This document shows, piece after piece, positions 45,857 through 55,174 of a DNA stretch of 64,000 bases. Made by a program: the position numbers and the translations under genes. The stretch spans positions 1 through 64,000 of the forward strand of contig JAGQQG010000010.1 of NCBI GenBank assembly GCA_020426325.1. Direction: 5' to 3'. This DNA comes from Planctomycetaceae bacterium. Lineage in GTDB: Bacteria > Planctomycetota > Planctomycetia > Planctomycetales > Planctomycetaceae. Under the pieces are notes generated by a model. It saw only the letters and a program-made list of their open reading frames with translations, was not told the origin of the DNA and did not search any database. Numbering within the stretch: the first letter of the stretch is position 1; every line of letters starts with the position of its first letter.

Positions 45857-46459
45857 CTACACTGTGCCAACTGCGGACGGCAGGCGTAGGAAGTTCTTCA
45901 GCAACGTCACGCCTGCGTTGCAGAGGAAGCTTTCCGGGTGGAACTGGACGCCGTGGATGGGGTAGTCGCGGTGGCGGACGGCCATGAGTTCGGGTTCGCG
46001 GCCTGCGTCCCGGACCCAGGCACAGGGGATCAACTCTTCGGGCAGGGTGCCTTCCGGCACGACCAGACTGTGATAGCGGGTCGCTTCGAAAGGATTGGGG
46101 AGTCCGGCGAACACACCTTTGCCGTCATGTTCGATCATGGACGTCTTGCCGTGCATCAGCCGATCTGCTCGGACCACTTTGGCTCCATAGACCTCTGAAA
46201 TGCACTGATGCCCAAGACAGACCCCAAGCACGGGAATCTGCGGACCGAAGTGGTCGATGATCTCCTTTGACAGCCCCGCCTCAGCCGGCGTACACGGGCC
46301 TGGCGAGATAATGATCCGCTCTGGTTGCATGGCCTCGATTTGTTCAATCGTGACCTGATCATTCCGCCCCACTTCGATGGCTAGAGAGGAATCAATCTCC
46401 CCCAACCGCTGCACCAGGTTGTAGGTGAACGAGTCGTAGTTATCGAGAACGAAGATCAC
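45857..46459 (-). CDS. Glutamine amidotransferase of anthranilate/aminodeoxychorismate synthase
   Basis: 200 residues from the GTG at 46459, which gives the family start MIFVLDNYDSFTYNLVQ; AAGGAG lies ten bases upstream. Class I amidotransferase triad: C81 in LGVCLGHQ, and the histidine and glutamate in GVQFHPES. ISPGPCTPAEAG and RYHSLVV are also typical. It releases ammonia from glutamine for TrpE (tryptophan) or PabB (folate). The partner gene is not in the window, so TrpG and PabA cannot be told apart, and it may serve both. It is upstream of moeA. Confidence 0.92.
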   Translation of the reverse strand: MIFVLDNYDSFTYNLVQRLGEIDSSLAIEVGRNDQVTIEQIEAMQPERIIISPGPCTPAEAGLSKEIIDHFGPQIPVLGVCLGHQCISEVYGAKVVRADRLMHGKTSMIEHDGKGVFAGLPNPFEATRYHSLVVPEGTLPEELIPCAWVRDAGREPELMAVRHRDYPIHGVQFHPESFLCNAGVTLLKNFLRLPSAVGTV

Positions 46460-46628
46460 TGTCACGTAACTCCTTACAGCATTCAAACTTCACCCGAACA
46501 GGACATCCTACGCTGGACATCGACAATCGTCAAAACAGGGGCTTCGATGCCCTTGTGGCAGACAGCGGACCATTTTACACTATCCGATTCCAGACAATTC
46601 CATCCCAAGCGATGTTCGACACAAACTC

Positions 46629-46895
46629 ATGAAAGACGGCATTCATCCCGATTATCATCCGGTGGTCTTTATCGACCGCGGGGCTGACTTCAAATTTCTC
46701 ACCCGTTCCACGTTGACCTCGAAAGAGACCATCAAGTGGGAGGACGGGAACGAATACCCGTTGATCCCGATCGACATCAGCTCTGCCTCACACCCGTTTT
46801 ACACCGGCAAGATGAAATACGTCGATACCGCTGGACGCGTCGAGAAGTTCCAGAAGAAGTACAACTGGGGCAAAAAAGACGGTGGCGAAGGCTAG
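46629..46895 (+). CDS. rpmE2: 50S ribosomal protein L31, type B
   Basis: 88 residues: [18 protein letters not shown], then [27 protein letters not shown]. It lacks the CxxC zinc pairs of the zinc-binding form, so it is the zinc-independent type B (YkgM-like). In bacteria with both types, this one replaces the zinc form when zinc is scarce. Here it sits first in the rpmE-prfA-orf-prmC-murA order. Confidence 0.95.
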   Translation: MKDGIHPDYHPVVFIDRGADFKFLTRSTLTSKETIKWEDGNEYPLIPIDISSASHPFYTGKMKYVDTAGRVEKFQKKYNWGKKDGGEG

Positions 46896-46908
46896 CGCAG
46901 CTTGAGGC

Positions 46909-46962
46909 GTAGGGTGGGCTCTGCCCATCATCACTCCTTTTGGTGGGCGCAGCCCACCCTAC
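46909..46962. repeat. Inverted repeat between rpmE2 and prfA (GTAGGGTGGGC family)
   Basis: GTAGGGTGGGCTCTGCCCA pairs with TGGGCGCAGCCCACCCTAC around a 16-base loop. It is a long hairpin without a T-run. It lies 14 bases after the rpmE2 stop and 20 before the prfA ATG. Likely a dispersed repeat; it could also slow or partly end transcription between the two genes. Confidence 0.8.
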
Positions 46963-46981
46963 CCCCTCTGGCGCAAGTGTC

Positions 46982-48061
46982 ATGTTTCCCAGCTTGGAAA
47001 CGAAGTATCGGCGATTCCTCGAATTGGAGCAGCAACTTCAGGATCCTGAAGTCCTCGCGAACACCGACAAGCTCCTCGAAGTGAATCGTGAATACGGCGG
47101 CCTCAAGAAAGTGGCGGACTCGGTCCGTCGCTTTCATAAGCTCGAAGAGGAAATCGCCACTGCTCGTGAGATGCTTGAGGACGAAGCAGACGAGGAAACG
47201 CGAGAATACGCTCAAGGCGAACTGGACGAATTGCAGTCCAGATTTGATGTCTTGAAAGAGGAACTGGAAGACCTCGCGACCGCTGGCGACTCGATCACGC
47301 GTGGCGGAATGATCATGGAAATCCGGGCGGGGACCGGAGGAGACGAAGCGGCCATCTTCGCAGGCAATCTGTTCGAGATGTACTCCCGCTGGATCGAGGC
47401 CCGTGGCTGGAAGATGGAAGTCATCGATGCTTCTCCCTCCGAAATGGGAGGTTTCAAGGAAATTACCTTCTCCGTGACGGGCGAAGGCGCTTACCACGAG
47501 TTGCAGTTTGAAAGCGGCGGGCACCGGGTCCAGCGTGTGCCGGAAACGGAGTCGCAGGGGCGCATTCATACCTCCGCAGCGACGGTAGCCGTGATGCCCG
47601 AGGCAACAGCTGTCGAAGTCGACATCAAGCCGGATGACCTGCAGGTCGATACCATGCGGGCCGGCGGGCCAGGTGGGCAGAAGGTCAATAAGACAGAGTC
47701 AGCCGTTCGGATTACGCATCTTCCGAGCGGAATTGTCGTCAAGTGTCAGGACGAAAAGAGCCAGCACAAAAATCGGGACAAAGCGATGCGGGTTCTCCGC
47801 AGCCGATTGCTGGAACACAAACAGCAGGAAGCCCATCGACAGAGAGCGGAGACACGTCGCACGCTCATCGGCTCGGGGGACCGGAGCGAACGGATTCGGA
47901 CATACAACTTCCCCCAGGGCCGGGTCACCGATCACCGCATCGGACTCACCTTGTACAAGCTCGATCAGGTCATGCAGGGCAATCTGGAGGAGTTGATTCA
48001 GGCAATGCTCGAATTTGATCGACAGGAACGGTTGCAAGCAAATGACGTTCGCTCCAACTGA
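46982..48061 (+). CDS. prfA: Peptide chain release factor 1
   Basis: 359 residues from the ATG at 46982; an in-frame start 42 bases earlier falls in the inverted repeat. GGQ at 231-233 ([12 protein letters not shown]) is the peptidyl-release motif and the target of PrmC, encoded two genes downstream. The stop-codon reading motif is P-E-T within [15 protein letters not shown], so UAA and UAG are read. No programmed frameshift is seen. No clear ribosome site lies before the ATG. Confidence 0.96.
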   Translation: MFPSLETKYRRFLELEQQLQDPEVLANTDKLLEVNREYGGLKKVADSVRRFHKLEEEIATAREMLEDEADEETREYAQGELDELQSRFDVLKEELEDLATAGDSITRGGMIMEIRAGTGGDEAAIFAGNLFEMYSRWIEARGWKMEVIDASPSEMGGFKEITFSVTGEGAYHELQFESGGHRVQRVPETESQGRIHTSAATVAVMPEATAVEVDIKPDDLQVDTMRAGGPGGQKVNKTESAVRITHLPSGIVVKCQDEKSQHKNRDKAMRVLRSRLLEHKQQEAHRQRAETRRTLIGSGDRSERIRTYNFPQGRVTDHRIGLTLYKLDQVMQGNLEELIQAMLEFDRQERLQANDVRSN

Positions 48062-48124
48062 GGCTAAGATTCATGGTCAGATTCAACAGCTGAGACAGGA
48101 CATCCCACTACCATTGAATGAGCC

Positions 48125-48502
48125 ATGAGTGATCCCCGACCACCCAAGCGTGATCCTTACGAGTCTCCCTGGGCTGACCTCAAGTACCCGGATGAGGAAG
48201 AGATCGCCAAGTTGCCGGACTACGTGCATCCGGCGACACGGTTCTCATTGGGGGTGATCTGCCTCGTTGCCGGCGGGATTGCATCTGTCACGGGTCTGAC
48301 ACGGATTCTGGGTGGAGAAGTTGAAGCCTTGCCAGGGGCGCCTCCGATCGATCCCTCGAGCCTGCCAGCTGCCTGGGTGGGATTGGTGAGCGGCTTGTGC
48401 TGGTTGATGGCGGGCGTATCGATCTCAGCAGGCCGTGTGACGGCGACAGGTATCTGGTTTCTGTTAGGGATTGTCACAGGGGTCATTGTGACTATCCTGT
48501 GA
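48125..48502 (+). CDS. Small two- or three-helix membrane protein
   Basis: 125 residues. A polar, acidic N-terminal 40 residues (DPYESPWADLKYPDEEEIAK) are followed by three hydrophobic segments: FSLGVICLVAGGIASVTGL, AAWVGLVSGLCWLMAGVSISA and TGIWFLLGIVTGVIVTIL. No named family recognised. It sits between prfA and prmC, 63 and 55 bp from them, and is probably co-transcribed. Function unknown. Confidence 0.75.
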   Translation: MSDPRPPKRDPYESPWADLKYPDEEEIAKLPDYVHPATRFSLGVICLVAGGIASVTGLTRILGGEVEALPGAPPIDPSSLPAAWVGLVSGLCWLMAGVSISAGRVTATGIWFLLGIVTGVIVTIL

Positions 48503-48557
48503 TATGAACCTCCGTCGGAACGGATGTCCGCACGCTGCTTGACGCTTGGAGCCCTCG

Positions 48558-49448
48558 TTGTCCGCGAACGCCACCAACCCTGCTGACACATGGACGATTC
48601 GCCGCGTCCTGGAATGGACCACGGGCTACTTGTCAGAACATGGCAGCGAGTCACCCCGGCTTGAGGCGGAGATTTTGCTCGCTTACGCAAAACAGTGTCC
48701 TCGTATTCAGCTTTACACTCACTTCGATGATGAACTGAGTGACGAGGTCCGTGGCCGGATGCGAGCCTTGGTCAAGCGACGCGCGGACTTGGAACCGGTC
48801 GCCTATCTCGTCGGCCATCGAGAGTTTTTCAGTCTCGACTTCGAAGTCAATCGCGATGTCCTCATCCCGCGACCGGAAACGGAACTGCTGGTGATGGAAG
48901 CGCTGGAGGCACTCAAAGCAGCAGAGGTCTCCGGTAGAGTGCTCGACATCGGAACCGGATCCGGATGTATTGCGATCGCGATTGCCCATCGTGCCCCGAC
49001 AGCAGCGGTCACAGCCGTCGACATCAGTGAGTCCGCTCTTGTGGTCGCCCGGCGAAACGCGGAGCGTCACAATGTGGCCGATCGTGTGTCGTTCCTCCAG
49101 GGAGACCTGTTCGCGCCTTTAGGCGCAGGTGAGGAGTTTGATGTGATCGTCAGCAATCCGCCGTATGTCTCCACGGATGACCAAACCGGACTCGAACAGG
49201 ATGTCGTGCGACACGAACCACACGGAGCACTCTTCGCGGGTCGAGATGGCCTGGATGTCATTCGCCGCATCATCGACACCGCCCCTCAACACCTGCGAGC
49301 GGGAGGGTCACTGTTTCTCGAATTCAGCCCGGAGCAAGCGGACTCGATCGTCGCATTGCTTCATGCGTCAGGACAATTCGAGGGAATAAACATCCTGCGT
49401 GACACATCGCATCAACAGCGAGCCGTCCGAGCGAAACGAGTCGACTAA
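48558..49448 (+). CDS. prmC: Release factor glutamine methyltransferase
   Basis: 296 residues from the TTG at 48558, which has GGAG six bases upstream; another TTG 12 bases earlier is less well placed. The N-terminal helical domain (about 15-85) is followed by a class I methyltransferase fold: [15 protein letters not shown] (SAM loop) and the substrate-binding VSNPPYVS. It methylates the glutamine of the GGQ motif in release factors, whose gene prfA lies upstream in the same cluster. Confidence 0.94.
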   Translation: MSANATNPADTWTIRRVLEWTTGYLSEHGSESPRLEAEILLAYAKQCPRIQLYTHFDDELSDEVRGRMRALVKRRADLEPVAYLVGHREFFSLDFEVNRDVLIPRPETELLVMEALEALKAAEVSGRVLDIGTGSGCIAIAIAHRAPTAAVTAVDISESALVVARRNAERHNVADRVSFLQGDLFAPLGAGEEFDVIVSNPPYVSTDDQTGLEQDVVRHEPHGALFAGRDGLDVIRRIIDTAPQHLRAGGSLFLEFSPEQADSIVALLHASGQFEGINILRDTSHQQRAVRAKRVD

Positions 49449-49465
49449 CCCCGGAGAGACCACGG

Positions 49466-50932
49466 ATGGATATGTTCATCATTCGCGGCGGTCGGAAGCT
49501 GTCCGGTGAAGTGACGGTCAGTGGAGCCAAGAACGCGGCCCTCCCCATCATGGCAGCAACGCTAGCGGTTGATGGTCCCTGTCGGCTTCGGAACGTGCCG
49601 GATCTGGTGGACGTCCGCACGTTATCGAACCTGCTGAGCGAACTCGGTACGAGCGTCACACGCCAGATCAATGGTGATCTCGTTCTCACAACCGACAACG
49701 ACACCTCCTATGTCGCGGAGTATGAACAGGTCCGCCGCATGCGTGCAAGCATTTGCGTGCTTGGTCCGCTCCTCGGGCGACGCAAACGAGCGTGCGTCTC
49801 GCTCCCCGGCGGCTGCAACATCGGCCATCGTCCCATCGACCTGCACCTCAAGGGACTGGCTGCCTTGGGGGCGGACATTCGCGTCGAGCGAGGATATGTC
49901 GTCGCAGAGGCGGATCGACTCCAGGGGGCGAATATCTATCTGGGGGGCCCGTTCGGGAGCACTGTCACTGGTACGTGCAATGTGATGTCCGCAGCGGTGT
50001 TCGCAGAAGGAACAACGACCATCGAAGCGGCTGCCTGCGAACCCGAAGTGGTCGATCTGGGAAATTTCCTGAACGCGACGGGGGCTCAGATCTCGGGATT
50101 GGGGACGCCCTTTCTGCGCATCGTGGGCGTTGACCGCTTGACCGGCAGCGAGCACACAGTCATTCCGGATCGGATTGAGGCGGCCACTCTCGCGATGGCG
50201 GCAGCCATCACGGGCGGGGAAATCACACTCAACGCCGTGCGGGTCGATCACATGACGGCGATCGTCGAGAAACTCCGCGAGATCGGTGTCACCATTGATG
50301 TCCACGGATGCCAAATGCGAATTCGCAGTGAGCAGCTACTTCGCTCGACCGATTGCATCGCCCTTCCCTATCCGGGCATTCCGACGGATGTGCAGGCTCA
50401 GTTGACCGCCCTGCTCTCGACCATTGCGGGCGTCAGCATCGTCACAGACAAGGTCTTTCCCGACCGCTTCATGCATGTCTCCGAACTCCTGCGAATGGGA
50501 GCACACATCCGCCGCGAAGGGAACAACTCGATCATCAGCGGCTCACCGAAGCTCAGCGGTGCGAACGTCATGGCATCCGACCTGCGAGCGAGTGCAGCGC
50601 TCATTCTCGCTGCTCTCGCAGCCGACGGCGATTCGGTCGTCCGCCGCATCTATCACCTGGATCGTGGATATGAACGGCTTGAGGAGAAACTTCGCCAGCT
50701 TGGTGCAGACGTCAGACGTGTGAAAGACGAACCATCCAATGTGCCACGGTCGTTGTTGCCAGAACAGGAAACAACAGGACCCTGCCTCCGTCCGCCACAC
50801 TTTGCGAAAACGAACTCAGTCACACGCGCGTTGAGCGATGGTCCTTCGACTGAGTCGCGTGCTGTCGTCCGGGCTTGCGACGATGCTGCAGGGCAAACAG
50901 AAACCACTCCCAGGAAAACCTCATCCTCTTGA
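49466..50932 (+). CDS. murA: UDP-N-acetylglucosamine 1-carboxyvinyltransferase with C-terminal extension
   Basis: 488 residues against about 420 usual. The enzyme core is complete: K22 (SGAKNAALP), C117 in the loop [15 protein letters not shown] (fosfomycin target), and the normal end [23 protein letters not shown]. It performs the first committed step of peptidoglycan synthesis. From about residue 423 a 66-residue Ser/Thr/Arg-rich tail follows that has no family match. Its last 37 codons lie antisense to the glycosyltransferase gene (overlap 50820-50932). It follows prmC by 17 bp. Confidence 0.93.
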   Translation: MDMFIIRGGRKLSGEVTVSGAKNAALPIMAATLAVDGPCRLRNVPDLVDVRTLSNLLSELGTSVTRQINGDLVLTTDNDTSYVAEYEQVRRMRASICVLGPLLGRRKRACVSLPGGCNIGHRPIDLHLKGLAALGADIRVERGYVVAEADRLQGANIYLGGPFGSTVTGTCNVMSAAVFAEGTTTIEAAACEPEVVDLGNFLNATGAQISGLGTPFLRIVGVDRLTGSEHTVIPDRIEAATLAMAAAITGGEITLNAVRVDHMTAIVEKLREIGVTIDVHGCQMRIRSEQLLRSTDCIALPYPGIPTDVQAQLTALLSTIAGVSIVTDKVFPDRFMHVSELLRMGAHIRREGNNSIISGSPKLSGANVMASDLRASAALILAALAADGDSVVRRIYHLDRGYERLEEKLRQLGADVRRVKDEPSNVPRSLLPEQETTGPCLRPPHFAKTNSVTRALSDGPSTESRAVVRACDDAAGQTETTPRKTSSS

Positions 50933-51683
50933 GCAGGCCCAACCGTTTCGGAGCGTGACGACTGACTGTGCGCGTGGTCGGCACCTCTGCCATCGGTTCG
51001 CCACGTGCCGCAAACTTGGCAGTCAGTTCGAGAGCCACGGTGCAGCCGTGACGACTCTCGATTCCAACCTCGTTCACGATGCCTGCGTCGTAGAGTCGAA
51101 AGCTGTTCGTCGCATCGCTGACGGGAATCGCAGCCAATTTGCGAAGTGTCCAGGACGCCCAGCGGCTCAGCCAGCGACGCAGCAAAGGGGCTCCCAACTG
51201 AGCCCCTCCGGGCGAGTACCGGGATGCGGCCACCAGATGATTTCCGTCCGTGTAAAGCCGACGCATCTCAGAGAGGTTGTGCAGATCATCCGCGCCATCG
51301 GCAGCCACGACGACGACGGGTCCGGTTCGCGCCTTCGTGAAGCCGGTTCGCAATGCATGCGCCAGCCCGACTCGTTCATTCCGAACGAGTTCCAGCCACG
51401 GACGTGATTTGGCAAACTCCCGGGCGAGACTCGCTGTTGTGTCACGGTCCGCATCGTAGACCAGCAACAGCCGAAACGGCGGGGCAACATACCGTTCGAC
51501 GTCTCTGATCAACTGAGGGAACGATTCCGCCTCGTTGAACACAGGCACGATCAACGTCAAGGTATTGGGCAGAACGAAAGTCGCCGACCGCGGAGGTGTC
51601 GTCGCGAGCGTCGATCCATCCAGTGCAAGCTCTGTCTCGGACTCAATTAAAGAGCCGCCGGAATCTTCGGCTCGGGGATCCAT
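50820..51683 (-). CDS. Family 2 glycosyltransferase
   Basis: 287 residues. GT-A fold motifs: [16 protein letters not shown], then DDxxD-like [22 protein letters not shown], and the DGADDL metal site, with [11 protein letters not shown] later. It resembles dolichol-phosphate-mannose-synthase-like enzymes and transfers a sugar to a lipid or polymer. No membrane helix. Its 3' end overlaps the murA tail by 113 bp, convergent. The C-terminal 15 residues ([15 protein letters not shown]) look like an added basic tail. Partner and sugar are unknown. Confidence 0.9.
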   Translation of the reverse strand: MDPRAEDSGGSLIESETELALDGSTLATTPPRSATFVLPNTLTLIVPVFNEAESFPQLIRDVERYVAPPFRLLLVYDADRDTTASLAREFAKSRPWLELVRNERVGLAHALRTGFTKARTGPVVVVAADGADDLHNLSEMRRLYTDGNHLVAASRYSPGGAQLGAPLLRRWLSRWASWTLRKLAAIPVSDATNSFRLYDAGIVNEVGIESRHGCTVALELTAKFAARGEPMAEVPTTRTVSRHAPKRLGLLKRMRFSWEWFLFALQHRRKPGRQHATQSKDHRSTRV

Positions 51684-51890
51684 GGGAGTTTCTCAACGAA
51701 AGAGGGGACTATCCTTAATTCTCATCTCGTGAGATTGGTTTGCCAACCCTGAGGACAAGAATTCCACCCGGCACTCGCATGACCGCGAGTACAGCACTGG
51801 CGTCCTTTCGTTCAACTCGGATAATGAATGGCTGCTCGGACATGCACGTAAACTCTCCAGGGCTCATTGTTTTCGGATGAGCCACGTCTC

Positions 51891-53657
51891 ATGACAGATT
51901 CCGTCGAGAACGATTCAGTTGATCCGGTCGAGGTCGAACCAACTCAGGATTCGGACGCACTCATCGCCGACCTGTTGCAACAGCTCCTCGAACAGGCTCG
52001 CTCGGGAAAGGAAGTGGACATCCGTGCGACCTGTCGCATCTATCCGGAACTGGAATTGGAAATTCGCGAGCTGTGGGCAACGGTGATGGTCGCCGAGGAC
52101 CTGGCGAGTTCACCCGAAAACTTTGCCAGCTCTGCCTTAGCATCCGCTCCTCGTGACCGTGGACCAACTCTCGGATCACTGACACAACCTCGCACGGTCG
52201 GAGATTTCGAGTTGCTCGCAGAGCTGGGGCGAGGCGGAATGGGAATCGTCTATCGGGCCCATCAGCTAAGCCTCAACCGCCCCGTCGCCATCAAAATGAT
52301 CCTTCGTGGCGAACTCGCAAGCCCGGCCGATCTGGCCCGTTTTCGCGCAGAGGCAGAGGCTGTCGCCCGACTGGAGCATCCGCACATCGTCCGCGTGTAT
52401 GACGTCGGTGAACTGGATGGACAACCCTACTTCAGCATGCAGTACGTCGAGGGAGTCACACTTGCACAAAAACTGATGAATGGTCCGTTGACCCCGCGGG
52501 ATGCGGCGAACATCCTTGCGCCGATCTGTCGTGCCATTGCTCATGCTCATCGACAGGGCGTGCTCCACCGCGATCTCAAACCCTCAAACGTGCTCATCGA
52601 CCAGGAAGGACGCCCCTACGTCACCGACTTCGGCCTCGCGAAACGCGTGACACCCGCGGAGCCTTCAGCATCAATCGCCCCGAAAGGATCATCAAACCGC
52701 GAGCAAAATGTCCCCGCATCAATCTCCGGACTTACCCAGAGCGGAGCCATACTCGGCACGCCGGGCTATATGGCTCCCGAACAGGCGGTCGGCTTCCGGG
52801 GTGAGGTCAGGCCCACGACTGACGTCTACAGTCTGGGAGCGATTCTGTATGCCATGCTCACGGGCCGCGCCCCCTTTCAGTCTGCCTCTCCCGTCGACAC
52901 TGTGCTGATGGTTCTCGAGCAGGACCCGCCTCCGCCCAGGATCATTAACCCCAAGGCCGATGTCGATCTGGAAATGATTGCTCTCAAGGCACTGCAGAAG
53001 CCAGCCGACTTACGATACGAATCGGCGGACGCGATGGCAGACGATCTGGAGGCATTCCTGGCGGGTGAGCCGGTCTCCGCCCGCTCATCGCACTTCTCTC
53101 AGATCCTCAGTCGTGCATTTCGTCCGACGCATCATGTCAACATCATGCAGAACTGGGGACTGCTGTGGATGTGGCACGCCCTTGTCCTGCTGGTGCTTTG
53201 TGTCGTGACCAACCTCATCCAGTGGCAAGGCGTGACGTCACGCATCCCGTATCTGCTTCTCTGGACCGTCGGCCTGGGGACCTGGGCAGTGATCTTCTGG
53301 AATCTGCGCAGACGTTCTGGACCGGTCACATTTGTGGAACGCCAGATTGCACACGTCTGGGCCGCAAGCATGGCCTGCTCAACCCTGCTGTTCGGAGTAG
53401 AGGCCCTACTTGGCCTCGCGCCACTCAGCCTTTCCCCCGTGCTCGCTCTCCTCGCGGGAGCCGTGTTTGTCGCCAAAGCGGGAATTCTCTCGGGAGAATT
53501 CTACATTCCCGCTGTGGTTCTGTTCGCGACGTGTGTCCCGATGGCCTTGTTCCCGACCTTCGGACTCACGATCTTCGGTATCGCCAGCGCCCTGGCCTTC
53601 GCAATTCCCGGTGCAAAGTTTTACTGGCAACGCCAGCAACAAGTTCAAGAGAGTTGA
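51891..53657 (+). CDS. Membrane-bound Ser/Thr protein kinase (PknB-like)
   Basis: 588 residues from the ATG at 51891. After about 100 acidic residues the kinase domain (105-375) shows a P-loop GRGGMGIV (113-120), K135 (VAIK), catalytic HRDLKPSN with D228, DFG (246-248) and GTPGYMAPEQA. The C-terminal third (about 425-580) has several hydrophobic segments, so the kinase is tethered to the membrane with a multi-pass tail in place of the usual single helix plus PASTA repeats. No phosphatase gene is adjacent. Such kinases are plentiful in planctomycetes. The target is unknown. Confidence 0.93.
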   Translation: MTDSVENDSVDPVEVEPTQDSDALIADLLQQLLEQARSGKEVDIRATCRIYPELELEIRELWATVMVAEDLASSPENFASSALASAPRDRGPTLGSLTQPRTVGDFELLAELGRGGMGIVYRAHQLSLNRPVAIKMILRGELASPADLARFRAEAEAVARLEHPHIVRVYDVGELDGQPYFSMQYVEGVTLAQKLMNGPLTPRDAANILAPICRAIAHAHRQGVLHRDLKPSNVLIDQEGRPYVTDFGLAKRVTPAEPSASIAPKGSSNREQNVPASISGLTQSGAILGTPGYMAPEQAVGFRGEVRPTTDVYSLGAILYAMLTGRAPFQSASPVDTVLMVLEQDPPPPRIINPKADVDLEMIALKALQKPADLRYESADAMADDLEAFLAGEPVSARSSHFSQILSRAFRPTHHVNIMQNWGLLWMWHALVLLVLCVVTNLIQWQGVTSRIPYLLLWTVGLGTWAVIFWNLRRRSGPVTFVERQIAHVWAASMACSTLLFGVEALLGLAPLSLSPVLALLAGAVFVAKAGILSGEFYIPAVVLFATCVPMALFPTFGLTIFGIASALAFAIPGAKFYWQRQQQVQES

Positions 53658-53686
53658 GCCACCTTAGGAGGACAGGTCACGGAATC

Positions 53687-54934
53687 TCAGATCGTAAAGT
53701 CTCCGGTGCGAACGGGAAGCTCGCGTTCATTGGTGAGTATCAATGCGGTCCGCAACAGAATGCGGGTGCCAATGGCGATGGCCCGCTCATCGATATCAAA
53801 ATCGGGAGCATGTAAAAACGGCGCTGAGAAACCGGGCGGAGCAACCCCCAAACGGAGCAACGCTCCTGGCACGCGTGTCAGATAACCGGAGAAGTCCTCC
53901 CCCCCCATGCTGGGCTGCGTGATTAACTTGATCCCCTCGTCCCCGAGCACACTACGAGACGCCAGCTCCAACGCAGCCGTCACACGCGGATCGTTATCGA
54001 CGGCGTCGATCGGCGTCAGGAATCGCAGATGCATCATTGTCCGGCTCAGTTCTTTCACCCCATGGACGATTTCCTCGATGCGAGTCTTGAGCGTCTCGCG
54101 CGTCTCGGTGCTGAGTGTTCGTAACGATCCTCGGATCTCCACACGATCCGGAATGACGTTGGGCAAGGTGCCACCAGCGATCTTGCCCACGGAAAAGACC
54201 GACGCACTCCGCGAATCGACTGATCGTGGCAGAAACTCGTACAGCGAGGAAACGAGCTTGGCAGCTGCTGCGATCGGGTCAAGGGTGTGATGTGGTCGTG
54301 CGGAGTGTCCTCCTTTTCCTTCGATTATGATTTCGATCTCGTCACAGTTGGCCGTCAGCGTGCCATAGCGGATGCCGACCGTCCCAAGAGCCCGTTCCGG
54401 GTCGACATGAATGCCCAGGATCGAATCGACCCCGTCAACGGCTCCCTGTTCGACAAGCCAACGTGCCCCGTCAGACGTTTCTTCCGCCGGTTGGAACAGG
54501 AACCGCAGTCGGGCTCCCGGCGCATCAAGATCGTGGTTCAAGGACATCGCTGCAAACAATGCGGCCCCCAATACGATGGTTGCATGGACATCGTGACCAC
54601 ACGCATGGCACAGTCCCGCATGCTGAGATGCATAAGACGTCGTCTTGGTGTCCTGAATTCTCAGCGCATCGAGGTCAGCCCGGATTGCAATCAATGGGGC
54701 ATCCTCTTCCGGTTCACCCAGAGTGGCGTCGGCGATGACTCCCAATCCGTCACGACACAGTTTCGACGTCAACCCGGCATCATTGAGCTGTTCGACGAGA
54801 TACTTCGATGTCTCCCGCTCCTCTTTGCTGGGCTCCGGATGCGCGTGCAGATGCCGCCGAATCTCAATCAGCCTCGCCTCTAATCCGGCTACCTGTTGGT
54901 CAATCACCGGCTCCCATTGTTTCAGCACACCCAC
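53687..54934 (-). CDS. M20-family amidohydrolase (peptidase M20D type)
   Basis: 415 residues from the GTG at 54934, with AGGAG a few bases upstream. Metal-site motifs: IEIRRHLHAHPEPSKEE, HACGHDVHATIVLGAA, and QPAEETSDGARWLVEQGA; the dimerisation domain includes GKGGHSARPHHTLDPI. The C-terminal GGEDFSGYL is also typical. The family hydrolyses N-acyl amino acids such as hippurate, IAA conjugates or N-acetyl-diaminopimelate; the substrate cannot be told from the sequence. No signal peptide, so cytoplasmic. Confidence 0.9.
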   Translation of the reverse strand: MGVLKQWEPVIDQQVAGLEARLIEIRRHLHAHPEPSKEERETSKYLVEQLNDAGLTSKLCRDGLGVIADATLGEPEEDAPLIAIRADLDALRIQDTKTTSYASQHAGLCHACGHDVHATIVLGAALFAAMSLNHDLDAPGARLRFLFQPAEETSDGARWLVEQGAVDGVDSILGIHVDPERALGTVGIRYGTLTANCDEIEIIIEGKGGHSARPHHTLDPIAAAAKLVSSLYEFLPRSVDSRSASVFSVGKIAGGTLPNVIPDRVEIRGSLRTLSTETRETLKTRIEEIVHGVKELSRTMMHLRFLTPIDAVDNDPRVTAALELASRSVLGDEGIKLITQPSMGGEDFSGYLTRVPGALLRLGVAPPGFSAPFLHAPDFDIDERAIAIGTRILLRTALILTNERELPVRTGDFTI

Positions 54935-55174
54935 TGACTCTCCTGTTCATTTCTCAAGGCTTGCACTGTCTCATTTGATCTAGTCTGTCTCATCCCCACT
55001 CTATCGCGCCAATGATGACGAGCACAGACCGAAGCGACCGTTGACAGTCTGCCAACGACCACGGTGCTGTCGTTCAGCCAAAAGTTTATGGCCGATCCGT
55101 TGAGCCTTGAGCAGGGATTCGGCAACTCCATACGAAGCTTCATGACGTCAAACGCCGTCCTCTTAGGAAATGAC

